In this document: positions 23,493 through 34,226 of the stretch, in pieces
Layout: each line of letters starts with the position of its first letter
Position numbering within the stretch: the stretch's first letter is position 1
The notes under the pieces: generated by a model
Databases searched by the model: none
Told to the model about the DNA's origin: nothing
What the model saw: the letters and a program-made list of their open reading frames with translations, nothing else
Position numbers and translations under genes: made by a program
Assembly: GCA_027704905.1 (NCBI GenBank)
Contig: CM051005.1
Location: forward strand, 22,375,203 to 22,439,202
DNA length: 64,000 bases
Reading direction: 5' to 3'
Origin: Muraenolepis orangiensis
Lineage: Eukaryota > Chordata > Actinopteri > Gadiformes > Muraenolepididae

Positions 23493-24203
23493 ATTTCAGT
23501 TCATTTGAAAAAAAAAAAAAGTACAAGAAGTATACAATACGATATTGTTTTTGTCGTATTAAAACCTTGAAAAAAAACTCTCACACGAGTCATTTTATTG
23601 TCATGTGGTCAAACATAACCATAAATGACCACTTTGTATTAAATAAACCAATGAAGCAACCAAGTGAAAAACCTCTCTCTTGGTTTTTAATTAGGTATTG
23701 GGTTGAAAATCCAACTATGTGGTGATACCTTTACTATATATGTCCACGGTCGGTGGTTTGATCAGCAGGCGTCTGGTAACCGCTGAATAATAATATAGTA
23801 ATAATAGTAAGTATCTTACTGACAAACAGCTGCCATTTAAAAAAAACAACAACCATACAACCAAAACAATTAATAGATGGGAGGAACGCTTTCTTAAGAA
23901 CCTGAGCTGCTAAGTCTAGTGGACTTTACAGGATCACACTCACACACTAGTGCATTTCACCTATAGATGTCGCCTCATAACACATGACCGTTGATGACGC
24001 CCATTGATTTGTGTCACTCAATGTTGACCGCCTCTTCCAAATCTGACGGCTGCTAAGAAGGCAGAATGAGAAACAAGTCTCCCCGGCTAAACGGAGATGA
24101 TCCGTCAGTCATGCGTGGACTTGACCTCTTCGTCTTCTCTCCTCCTCTTCCTCACCCCCTGACATGGCTCCATGAGGAGAACTGTGTGTTGTCTTCCTTT
24201 CAG
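23493..24203. other. Upstream region of the opsin gene
   Basis: No protein-coding exon is recognised. A non-coding first exon could lie here, because the opsin ATG sits three bases after a TTTCCTTTCAG that looks like a splice acceptor. Confidence 0.4.
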
Positions 24204-24527
24204 ATGGACGACGACGCCTCGTTCGTATCAAACATACCCGTGGCTGTGGATATAACGGTGGCAGTGGTGTACTCTGTATTCGGTAAGTCTTTTCTTATCC
24301 CATCCTCGGAATGGGAAATTGGATGAATGGCCAATAAACAATAACACTGTAGCATTATAGGAAATAGATTCACACATAAATCAATAGGTTGGTTTTTACC
24401 CGCCCCCCCCCCCCGCCCCCCACTGAAAGATGCAAGCATGAGTGCACTTCTTCATTACGGCTGGTTGTTAACTTATCAATATGACACACACAAAACAGAC
24501 ATGAAGACCCAAAGGCACATTCTGGGT

Positions 24528-24572
<45 letters not shown>

Positions 24573-27500
24573 GGGGGGGAGGGGGGGGGGGTATGATTTA
24601 AGACCCACAGCATGTGGTTAAATATAGTTTGTGGATGTTATCGTCCAGGATTCTATGCATAAGGTCTCTGAACGAAGTACAACAACGCTCTTTGATTATG
24701 AGGAAAACCTAATTGTATTAATGAAACTATACATGGAGTACATTCTGCAAGCATTTGATCAAAAAAAAAAGCACAAAACAGCCTTCAAGGGAAATGCAAC
24801 AAAAACTCTTTGTCTTCAGTGTAGCTTGCCGACGTAAGACTAAATATGTGTGTTTGTGTGTGTGTGTGTGTGTGTGTTTAGGTAAGTCCCCATCGTTTGT
24901 AGAGCTTGACTCCCCCGGAGGCCCTATGAAATCCCACTCCCCAATAAGGTTACCGTTTCACACCTGGAGTAAGCGTGAACCGCCCACACCTTTGGGTTCC
25001 ACGGTTTGTGTCCGGCTCAACAACGTACATCGGCATGTTTCCTAAATGGACACCGGAGAGCCGGCTCTCTGTTTACGTGCTAAACCAACGAAACCCAGGG
25101 ACCCGAGGGGCGAGCAATTTAAGTATTGATTTCAGGCGGGGTATTGAGTGTTGTGTCATTGCTCCACCCTTTCAACTCCTTCCCCCAAACCCCCCCCCCC
25201 CCCCCCCCCCATTTCTCTCTCATGACACTTTTAGCGCTACTCATGTGCCGCCTTGTTTGGTTTCTTGTCTCACCGTGGATGATGGGGCTTGTCTCTCCCT
25301 CCAGGGGTCTGCTCTCTGTTTGGGAACAGCGTCTTGCTGTACATCTCCTACAAGAAGAAGCGCCATCTTAAACCCGCCGAGTGCTTCATCGTGAACCTGG
25401 CCATCAGCGACTTGGGCCTGACCCTCTCTTTGTACCCCATGGCGATCACATCCAGCCTGTATCACAGGTAACCGTGCAGCTACGCAACCACGTCCGCCTC
25501 ACGCAATACTGTGTTACCTTATGTAACGGTCTTTCTTTCCTTGACGCGAGTATTGTCGGGGGGGGGGGGGTAAAAAAAACATGCTTATGTGAACGCCACC
25601 GTGAAGCAAATTGCAACAGAAGGAAAAACGGTTGTTATTAACGCCGCTATTCACAGGTATATGTGTGTGAGTGTTGTCCTTACCTCTTCTCATCTACATT
25701 GTTCTCTCCCTTCTCCCCCCCCCCCCCCCCATCCCCACCCATCCCCCCCCCCACCCCCCTCCCTCCCCCCTCAACATCTCCCCCGTTCCCGCTCCTGTTC
25801 TTTTCTCCCTCTCTTTTTAACTGATCCCGGCAGGTGGCTGTACGGGAGGGCCATGTGCTACTTGTACGCCTTCTGCGGCATGTTCTTCGGCATCTGCAGT
25901 CTGACCACTCTCACCTTGCTGAGCATGGTGTGCTGTGTGAAAGTGTGCTATCCCCTCTACGGTAAGAAGAGCCTTCAAAGTCTCACCCCCCCCCCACCCC
26001 AACCTCCATCCCCCCTCCCTCACTCTGTCTTGGTTAGCGAGTTAAAGAGAGTGACAAGGATTTAAACGGTCAAATCCCAACGGTCAAGGGGTGGGGATTT
26101 GATTGTATCGACGCGGCGGTAATCCCACATTGAACCGCTTTCCCGCGCAACCTCGCTTTGATGGGCGATGGGAAGTGGGGGGAAGTGAGTAAAGCGCTCG
26201 ATAAGGTTTGTAGGTGAGGTCGATGAGGCTTTGTAAATGGTCTTCCTGGTTTAAACTTGGGGGGGGGGGGGGCGGGGTGGTGTATTCTTCTGGAATGGTA
26301 CGAAATAGCTCCAAAATCTTTCTCCAGATTTTTGGATGTGTTTTAAATGAGGCAACTCTTCTATCCGTCTTATTGCCCCAGTTTGATGTACTCATTGTGT
26401 AGAATCTAAGGAGCAAACTTATTGTACTTTTACCTGAGCAGTGGCTCTGCTTCTCTCTGGAGGCTTGTTAGGATGGAAATGCATGTATGACTACTGGTGA
26501 CTTAGTAGTTCTCTAGCCTACCTACTGTATGTTTAAATGTCTGTATTGTAAGTTGCTTTGGTCAAGTGTCTGCTAAATGACTCTACTAATGTAATGTAAT
26601 GGAACTGTGGAGTGGGCAACTGGGTTCGATTTCTCCAATGTCAGCCACCCCTTTGGGTATCCTTGATAACCTCTACCTGCTCCTGTAGAGTGCATGGGGG
26701 TGAATGAGAATATATTTATATATATAATATATTTCAGCTTTTTACTGCTGCTGTGCAAATAACACAATCCTCTTGTTATTGAGACTCATTTCCCATAACA
26801 CTGCATACGCTCAATACTGCCCCTTGAGATCGCTTCACAAAATGCAGCCAAGTCCCATATCTTCTTATTAGAACATCTCTGTTTCGACCAATCAGAATCA
26901 AGTGGAGTGTGTGGGGTTGGCGGCTGGTTTAAGCAGCCTCACCTGGCCCGAGTCAGACTGATTAGACTCTGAGGATGGGTAAGGCTGCACACCTGTGGTG
27001 AATTGGGTGATACAGTGGTTTAACACAAGAACATCAACCAGCCATCCCAAAACACACGGAGAAACAGCTTGGACATGTTTTTTGCTCCTTAGGAAACCGG
27101 TTCCACTCGAGCCACGGCTGCGTGCTGATTGGCTGTGCCTGGGCGTACGCCCTGCTGTTTGCCGCAGCCCCGCTGGCTGGCTGGGGCGAGTACGGCCCCG
27201 AGCCCTACGGCACAGCCTGCTGCATAGACTGGCACCTGTCCAACCGCCACGCCCGCGCCCGCTCCTTCACCGCCGTGCTCTTCCTCTGCTGCTACATCGT
27301 CCCCTGCTGTGTGATCGTGGCATCCTACTCGGCCATCCTGGTCCTGGTGCGGGCCTCCCGAAAAAGCATGGAGCGCCACGCCGCACGGCCCGCCAGGCAC
27401 ATGGGCAGCATCCAGGCTGTCATCGTCAAGGTGAAGCTTGAGGGTTTGTCTGACTGTGTGTGACTGAGGGATTCGAGATTCAAGATGATTTTTTATTAGT

Positions 27501-30500
27501 ACAACGGAATGCTTACTCTCCATTCACTCCCGCAGCATGAAGTTCAGCAACAATACTATTGTGGGAGTGAGTAATAACGAGGAGACGGAGACAGGTTGTC
27601 GGGTTGAAACGTTTACTCCCAACAATGAACAGTAGTAAGTAGAAGTAGAAGTCAGACTTGCAACAGCAACAGTCAAGACATGTAGAACTGATCAGAACCG
27701 GTACATTCAAATCTCCCGCTGTAAACATTACCCAGAAAGCTTCTGGGTTGAATTGGCTTAAAGGAGCCATAACTCCATCTCACAGTGTCTAGTGAATGTC
27801 TGTGTCCCAAGTGGGTCACCACACTGACCCACTAGAATTCACTAGAACTGAAAACGAATGAAAAGTAAACTGCCGAAAAGTCAAAACTGAAAGGGTCCAC
27901 AGGGTGGGGGGCGGACCGGGCGTCCAAAACGACTGCGCTTCTCGTGTGAAGGGGCAGGAACGGCGGACAGGGCCTGTCCAACAGGGGCTAGTGCAGGGCG
28001 GCTGGGAGGGAGGCTGCAAGGTGGCCATCGTGGCGAATGACGACAAAAGTGACCAACTGAATATCCTTGGGGATGTCAAGTCAAGTCAAGTCAAGTCAAG
28101 TCAAGTTTATTGTCACTTCACAGTTTACAGTTTAGTATAAAGCAGTGATGTGAAATTCTTGTGTGCAATACCCGACGACAGACAGCAGTTATAGAATAAG
28201 ATAAAATAAAAATAGATAAAAATAGATAAAAATAGAATAAAAAATAGAATAAAAAATAGAATAAGGAATATAAAATAAAAATAAAAAATGCAATTTATAA
28301 AATGCAAAAATCAGCACAGAAAAGAGCAATATATATATATAAATCAATGTAATAAAATATACATTGTTATATGTTATACGCCCTTGTTCAGCAGCCTGAT
28401 GGCCTGACTGTGGAAGCTATCTCTAAGCCTATTTGTACGACACTTGATACTGCGGTATCGCCTGCCTGACGGTAATAGTGAGTAAAGTTCGTGGCTGGGG
28501 TGGGCATTGTCTTTTATAATTCTTTTGGCCTTGGCCACGCACCGCTGGTTGTAAATGTCCAGGAGGGAGGGGAGCTCACCTCCAACGATATACTGGGCCG
28601 TCCGCACCACCCTTTGAAGCGCTCTGCGCTCGAGTGCCGTGCAGTTCCCGTACCAGGCGGTGATACACCCTGTCAGAACACTCTCGATGGTGCCGTTGTA
28701 GAATGTTCTCAGGATGCGGGGGCCCATGCTGAATTTCTTCAGACGCCTGAGAAAATACAGGCGTTGTTGGGCCTTTTTCACCACGTGTGTGGTGTGCGTG
28801 GACCATGTGAGGTCCTCGGAGATGTGCACGCCGAGGAACTTGAAGCTGCTGACCCTCTCTACTGCAACGCCGTCGATGGAGATAGGGCTGTGCTCTCCCC
28901 TCTGCCTCCTGAAGTCCACGATCAGCTCCTTGGTCTTCTTGACGTTGAGGGCGAGGCTGTTCTCCTGGCACCACTGCTCCAGCGATCCGACCTCCTCCCT
29001 GTAGGCTGTCTCGTCGTCGCCGGCGATCAGGCCCATCACTGTCGTGTCGTCAGCAAACTTGACGATGACGTTGGAGCTGTGCATAGCCATGCAGTCGTGG
29101 GTGTAGAGGGAGTAGAGGAGAGGGCTCAGCACGCATCCCTCCGTCCTACGAATGTAGGACGGAGGGAGGCAGTGGTGAGAAGTGGGGATAGGAGCAAAGT
29201 CGCCAGCGCCGTCTCGGAGCGCAGTTCGATGTGAGACAGCAGACCAGGGGGCTACATAAACCGGGAGAAAGTCACTCGGGACCCGCAGCGGTTGGCCGTA
29301 AACCAGCTCCGCAGACGAGGCCTGGAGGTCCTCCTTGGCGGCAGAGCGGAGGCCAAGCATGACCCATGGGAGTCGGTCGACCCAGCCACCGTCCGTGGCT
29401 GGCCCGCAGAGCGGCTTTCATGGAGCGATGAAACCGCTTGCAAAGCCCGTTGGCCTCTGGGTTGTGTGCCGTGGTGCGGTGGAGTTTCACCCCCAGGCTC
29501 TCAGCTACAGCAGTCCAGAGCTCCGACGTAAACCGGGGGCCCCTGTCAGAGGTAAGGTCCGATGGTGTGCCAAAAAGGGCCACCCAGGATCCGACAAACG
29601 CCCAAGCCACGTCATCGGACGTGGTTGATGACAGTGGAATGGCCTCTGGCCACCTGGTAGTCCTGTCCACCATGGTGAGGAGGTGAGTGAACCCCCGGGG
29701 GGGCAGGGGGCCCACAAGGTCAACGTTCACGTGATCGAACCGCCTCTCGGGTACGACAAACGGTGCCAAGGGGGCCTTTGTGTGACGGTGCACCTTGGCA
29801 CGCTGGCACTTGACGTCCTTCTGAAGGCCGGGCCAGACAAACTTAGTGGTGAAACGTCGGCCTTCCAGCAGAGACGTGTGTCGAATAGTGTCGAATAGCG
29901 AGGAAGAGACCTAGGAGCTCCCGGTCGAAGGTGCTGTACTTTTTTTCATTGCCGCGTAACTTACGGCTGAAAAAAAGGCGAGTGGCTGCCAGGCACCACA
30001 CACCCACTGTTCGTACACCGCCCCCATTGCGTAGTCGGAAGCGTCAGTAGTGAGGGCGATCGGGGCAGAGGGAGACGAGTGAGCCAGCAAAGCCGCGTTG
30101 GCCAGCGCAGCTTTGGCGTTGTTGAAGGCTAAGTCCCTATCAGGGGACCAGTCCACATCGGCGTTCAGGTTTTTACCCCGCAGGGCGTCGTTCAGGGGCC
30201 ACATGAGGTGAGCCGTGCGGGGGATGAACCTGTTGTAAAAGTTCACCATGCCCAGGAACTCCTGCAGGGACTTAACGGTCCGGGGGCGCTGGAAACTGGC
30301 CACGGCATCCACCCTGGCGGGGAGTGAAACGGCTCCCTCTGGTGAGACACGGTGTCTGCGGAAGTCGATGGACAATACACCGAACAGGCACTTGGCCGGG
30401 TTTACGATGAGCCCATGCGCGCTGAGCCGCTCAAACTGCTGCCGGAGGTGTGTCAGGTGCTCCTCTGCACAGGCACTAGCTACGAGAATGTTGTCTAAAT

Positions 30501-33500
30501 AAACAAACAAAAACAGCATTTCTCGCAGTCCATAAGCCGCTGGAACATTTGCACCGCCCCCTTGAGGCTGAAAGACATCCGCAGGAACTCAAAGAGTCCG
30601 AGCGGCGTGATGACTGCTGTCTTTGGCACGTACCTTGGGTGGTCCGGTACCTGGTGGTAGCCCCGCACCAAGTCCACCTTGGGAAGATGGTGGTTCCCGC
30701 CAGGTGGGCGGAAAAATCTTGGGTGTGTGGGACGGGGTACCGGTCGGGGGTCGTGATGTTGTACAGACGGCGGAAATCCCCGCAGGGGCGCCGACTGCCG
30801 TCAGCCTTCATGACCATGTGCAAGGCCCACGGGCTGTCAGAGCGGCGCACGATGCCAAGGCGCTCCATGGTACGATATGGTGTTCTACTCCGTGCTTGGC
30901 CGCCGCTGATGAAAAAGTAGGCGTAGTGAGGTCCTGAAACTCTGCGAGGAGGCGTTGATATGAGTCTCCGACGGCGAGCATGTTGGACAGACCGAGCGTC
31001 CCCGCACCTCCGGGCGTGCACGAGTACATAGCAAACGAAACAGCGTCGATGAGGCAACAGTTTGTAACGTCTACCAGTAGGTTAAACACACACAAAAAAT
31101 CTGCGCCAAGGAGGGGAACCGACACTGCGGCCATGATGAAGTCCCAGCCAAAACGGCGCCCACCGAAACACACCTCCACGTACCTGGTAGCGTAAGTGCG
31201 TATAGGTGTGCCATTAGCGGCGTCCATCGGGGGCCCGTATCCACCAGCCATGGTGTCCGCAGCCGATGCAGGGAGGATGCTGCGCTGGGCACCCGAGTCG
31301 ACCAGCAGCCGCTGGTCCGACAAATCATCCCTAATAAACAACAGCCCTGGAGTTTCCCTGGTTGTTAAAAGTGCATGGCGGGTGACACTGTTTGGCCTTG
31401 GCTGCAAATCTGTTGTGGAAGTAACATAGTCCATTGTCATGTTGGTGATGGGCAGCCACGGCGGCGGCGGCGTCCGCTGTGTCCTCCAGTGACGGGTCCG
31501 AGGTCCGGCCGGGGAGCAACGCATGTGCAAAATGCTGCCGGCCGGCGAGAAAAATCCTGTCGGCCTCAGCAGCCAGCGCGCCGTAGTCCTTGGTGGAGGA
31601 GAGCGGGGAGCTGGCTAGCGCGGTGCCGGGAGCTGGCGCAGAAAAATGTGCGTAAAAAGAAAAGCGGGATCCGCCGAGCCCAAAACAGCCAACATCCTCT
31701 CCAGCAACTCGGACGGTTTGCTGTCGCCGAGTCCGATGAGCGACAAGAGATGGTCCGCCTTCTCCATCTCCGACAGCTCGAATGTTCTTAAAAGGAGCGC
31801 TTTAAGAGCCATGTACTTGCCGTCCGCCGGCGGAGCCTCTAGCAGCCCCATCGCCCGGGCCGTTGTCGCGGCATCCAACGCCGCTACCACATGGTAGTAC
31901 CTGGTAACGTCCTGGGTTATTCCTCTCAGTTGGAACTGGGCTTCAAAATGTTGGAACCACGGCCGCTGCATCACTGTTTGCTTCGAGCATGATTTATATC
32001 AGCGTTCGGGGTCACCAATGTGGGAGTGAGTAATAACGAGGAGACGGAGACAGGTTGTCGGGTCGAAACGTTTACTCCCAACAATGAACAGTGATAACAG
32101 CGGCAGAAGTCAAGACATGTAGAACTGATCAGAACCGGTACATTCAAATCTCCCGTTGTAAACATTACCCAGAAAGCTTCTGGATTGAATTGGCTTAAAG
32201 GAGCCGTAACTCCATCTCACAGTGTCTCGTGAATGTTGTGTCCCAAGTGGGTCACCACACTATACTACATTACACAATGCTATACTAATGCACTACTACA
32301 CTATAAACAACACTATATACTATATGCTATATACTATACTATATACTATAAACGATATAGTATAAACAACACGATACTAAAGCAATATTATACTTAAAAA
32401 AGAACAATAAATACAATAACAATAATAAAGTAATTGGTGATAAATACATGGCGGATGGGGCAAAAAGCATGGTATAATGCTTTGACAACACAAAAATACA
32501 AAACATCATTATTTATAATTATAAATCTGTGGAGGGGCGAGGATTATAGTCGCTATAACTAGGCGGTGATGTGTCTCTAATGCTGAATCCGGTCCAATCG
32601 TACTCCTGTGTGTTTGCCTCTCGTCTTCCAAGCCATCAGCACTGAACAGCTTTGATTTTCTTGTATTCCTTTCCCTATGAAGAGAACACAAGTGGACATT
32701 TAGAGCTGTAATCGTTGTGATTCAATTGTACACTTGCCACTGATTGACACTTAAAAATGACAATGACAATGTGATCATTTTGTCATTATCTTAACGAACC
32801 GTTCGTATTGTTGTGATGACAGAAAAAGAATGTCATGCAGTTTATTTCAGATTTATTTATTTCTATATAATAATAAGTAGAAGATGCTTTGACTCATGCC
32901 GGCTTTCTCTACCAAGCGCTACCCAAAGCGCTACAACTCTACCCTCTAAGTGCTACAAGTACCTTTTTGTTGTAACAGATGTTGCTGTGTGTTTGTTTTA
33001 ATATATTTCAAGGCTATTTCTAGGCTATTTCTCATAGCCTAGTTGAAGTATGACGTTTGCTAATTTATGAAATAGCCGCTCACAAAGACCTTTATTTAGC
33101 AATGTTGTTGTTATGTAAAGCACACAACATTGAACATCAGACAAGGGCTACGGCCATAGCCTACGCCAAGTCTCACTCTATTACCACTCAAGCGTCACTG
33201 TTACGGCCATAATCCACTCCAAGATGTTCACTTCCAGAGTTCCCGATAAAGAAAGACAAAATGGTAACAAACCTCAGTACCCCAAATAGCCCCGCCCCCA
33301 ACCGCCCAATCAACTGTTATGGGACATAAAATCGACATCTTAAAAGCGCAGAATGTCGAATTGTGAGTTAAATGCTCAATGAGGATAACTGTTCTGGTTG
33401 ACTTGTCGCTTTAAAACGCTCAAATCGTACCTACAGCAGCTTCAACATAAACGGTAGAACATTAACATCAACCAATATAATCACAAATCAAATCCCTCTT

Positions 33501-34226
33501 CAATCACACCCCTCCTCTTCCTCTTCCTCTTCTTCTTCTTCTTCTGTGCTTTCCCTGTAGCTAAGTGTGGCTGTCTGCACAGGGTTCTTCGCGGCGTGGA
33601 GCCCCTACGCCATCGTGTCCATGTGGGCCGCTTTTGGACACGTCGACGCCATCCCTCCCCTGGCGTTCGCCATGCCCGCCATGTTCGCCAAGTCCTCCAC
33701 CATTTACAACCCCGTCATCTACCTGACGCTGAGGCCCAGCTTCCGTAGCTCTGTGTGCCGGCACCTGGGCTTCCTGTGCCGGCGGTGCTACTGCCTGAGC
33801 TGCGTAGCCGAGCAGCCGCCGCCGCCCCCCGACTCAAAGCGGCGGGCGCCCGCCGTCGGCCCGCGCTCCTTCCGCGACCGGCAGACACGCCGGTCGTCCA
33901 ACGACGCCAATGCCATCTCTTCCGCGGCCTTGCGGCAAACACTGGGCTCCAAGTTCCATAGCGGCGGCGATAAGTGTAGCGACGCGTTCGAGTGCTTCCG
34001 GCATTACCCGCGCGTGCAGTGTCGCGCCGTGAACCCCGTTGCCCGGGGCCACGAGGTCAAAGGTCAAGGCCCACCCATTTCAGATTCTCAAACGGATCGC
34101 GGGGAGACGCAGAGCTTGTGTCAGGTAAACCGCGTGCCCGCCGCTGTGGGGGAGAAAGGGACTTCAGACAATCTCCAAATAAACCTGCAGATGGTGCCAG
34201 GAAACGCAAAAGAAGCTTGGTCTTAA
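24204..34226 (+). CDS. Neuropsin-group opsin (Opn5L1/Opn8-like), five exons
   Basis: Exons 24204-24282, 25305-25467, 25834-25961, 27093-27430 and 33561-34226 have GT-AG borders, stay in frame and give about 457 residues. This is a seven-helix light receptor expected in the plasma membrane. TM1 has the GN motif (LFGNSVLLY). TM3 has the disulfide Cys with Tyr at rhodopsin position 113. Extracellular loop 2 reads GPEPYGTACCIDW, with Glu181, Cys187 and Cys188. TM6 has FFAAWSPY. TM7 has AMFAKSSTIYNPVIY, with the retinal-binding Lys296 and NPxxY. The D/E-R-Y motif after TM3 is replaced by V-C-C. The C-tail is long (about 150 residues), Cys-rich then basic. Closest in wording to the Opn5 supergroup; Cys188 points to Opn5L1/Opn8. 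Opn6, Opn7 or Opn9 are not excluded, so no symbol is given. An upstream coding exon is possible. Confidence 0.88.
24530..24590. repeat. GT and G microsatellite in opsin intron 1
   Basis: A (TG)n run followed by two G runs. Intron 1 also holds a second (GT)n near 24847 and a poly-C tract near 25190. No element core is seen in intron 1. Confidence 0.8.
26400..26605 (+). repeat. L2-like LINE or SINE 3' tail
   Basis: It shares TTGTACTTTTACCTGAGCA with about 47090 and ends GTAAGTTGCTTTGGTCAAG, then GTCTGCTAAATGACT. The same type of end closes the LINE at 6206-6822. It lies in opsin intron 3. Confidence 0.65.
26905..27075 (+). repeat. MITE-like repeat, copy 1
   Basis: It begins GGCGGCTGGTTTAAGCAGCC, goes through CACCTGGCCCGAGTCAG and GGCTGCACACCTGTGGTG, and ends with the inverted form ATCAACCAGCCATCCC. 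Related copies lie at 37050-37190 (opposite strand) and 41747-41889. This copy ends about 20 bases before opsin exon 4. Confidence 0.7.
27471..27559 (-). repeat. Family A LINE tail, copy 2, left part
   Basis: This carries ATTCAAGATGATTTTTTATT, then ACTCTCCATTCACTCCCGCA, as in the other family A copies. It is interrupted at 27560 by a Gypsy LTR, and the rest of the copy resumes at 32260. Confidence 0.7.
27560..27823 (-). repeat. 3' LTR of the Gypsy element (264 bp)
   Basis: Shown on plus, it begins TGTGGGAGTGAGTAATAACG and ends GGGTCACCACA, the same termini as the partner at 32019-32259. On the element's own strand it is the downstream LTR. Confidence 0.9.
28076..29163 (-). pseudogene. 5'-truncated L2/CR1-like LINE nested in the Gypsy element
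   Basis: On minus, the frame from about 29150 to 28374 carries the second half of the reverse transcriptase and the C-terminal part: EGCVLSPLLYSLYTHDC, VIVKFADDTTVMG, NVKKTKELIVDFRR and FKFLGVHISEDLTWS, then the end shared with 5838-6191. FADD is the catalytic motif. The 3' UTR closes at 28076-28105 with six TCAAG units (plus view), a short-repeat tail. The 5' junction is a 14-bp inverted repeat at 29136-29167. This part of the ORF has no stop, but the N-terminal two thirds are missing. Confidence 0.88.
29164..29793 (-). pseudogene. Gypsy integrase remnant
   Basis: Two overlapping minus frames (29272-29793 and 29164-29443) hold the integrase core: HVNVDLVGPLPP, LTMVDRTTRWPEAIPL, LTSDRGPRFTS and TAHNPEANGLCKRFHR. 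The D,D,E residues expected of the family appear in these segments (D in VDLVG, D in TSDRG, E in NPEANG). A frameshift near 29400 and the LINE insertion cut off the C-terminal end. Confidence 0.85.
29911..31530 (-). pseudogene. Gypsy protease, reverse transcriptase and RNase H, broken
   Basis: The protease motif LLVDSGAQRSILPAS lies near 31290. The reverse transcriptase is split over 31057-30476 and 30519-29911, with MVMKADGSRRPCGDFRRLY, DLVRGYHQVP and a tether with NFYNRFIP. The catalytic box reads FVYLDNILVAS, so the second Asp of YxDD is Asn. RNase H begins near 30090 with ALTTDASDYAMGAV. Several frame breaks separate these parts. With the Asn substitution the copy is not expected to be active. 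Confidence 0.85.
31615..31974 (-). pseudogene. Gypsy gag fragment
   Basis: The frame starts MMQRPWFQHFEAQFQLRGI and continues DVTRYYHVVAALD, LLRTFELSEMEKADHLLSL and LGDSKPSELLERM, as in Ty3/Gypsy gag proteins. It stops after 119 residues; the zinc-knuckle part is not in this frame. It starts about 45 bases inside the 5' LTR. Confidence 0.8.
32019..32259 (-). repeat. 5' LTR of the Gypsy element (241 bp)
   Basis: Same termini as 27560-27823 (TGTGGGAG ... CACCACA). It is shorter by one block of about 23 bases following AACAATGAACAGT. The sequence after it, CTATACTAC, resumes the interrupted family A repeat. Confidence 0.9.
32260..32475 (-). repeat. Family A LINE tail, copy 2, right part
   Basis: The sequence picks up at CTAT and continues with ACTATA-rich sequence and AACAATAATAAAGTAATTGG, as in the other family A copies (ATAACAATAAAGTGACTGAT at 45283). 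It is the far side of the copy split by the Gypsy element. Confidence 0.6.

Larger units (their letters stand above)
27560..32259 (-). mobile_element. Ty3/Gypsy LTR retrotransposon, 4.7 kb, broken
   Basis: Two LTRs (27560-27823 and 32019-32259) bracket gag, protease, reverse transcriptase, RNase H and integrase remnants read on minus, in Gypsy order. CTAT flanks both sides (27556-27559 and 32260-32263), fitting a 4-bp target duplication. Next to the 5' LTR, on minus, TGGTGACCCCGA is a candidate primer-binding site. The two LTRs differ by about five substitutions and two indels, one of about 23 bases. The internal part carries frameshifts and a LINE insertion at 28076-29163. It lies in opsin intron 4, antisense to that gene. 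Confidence 0.92.

Noticed and set aside
28491..29234. Plus-strand frame of 247 codons
   Set aside because: It is antisense to the nested LINE reverse transcriptase, which has clear motifs on minus.
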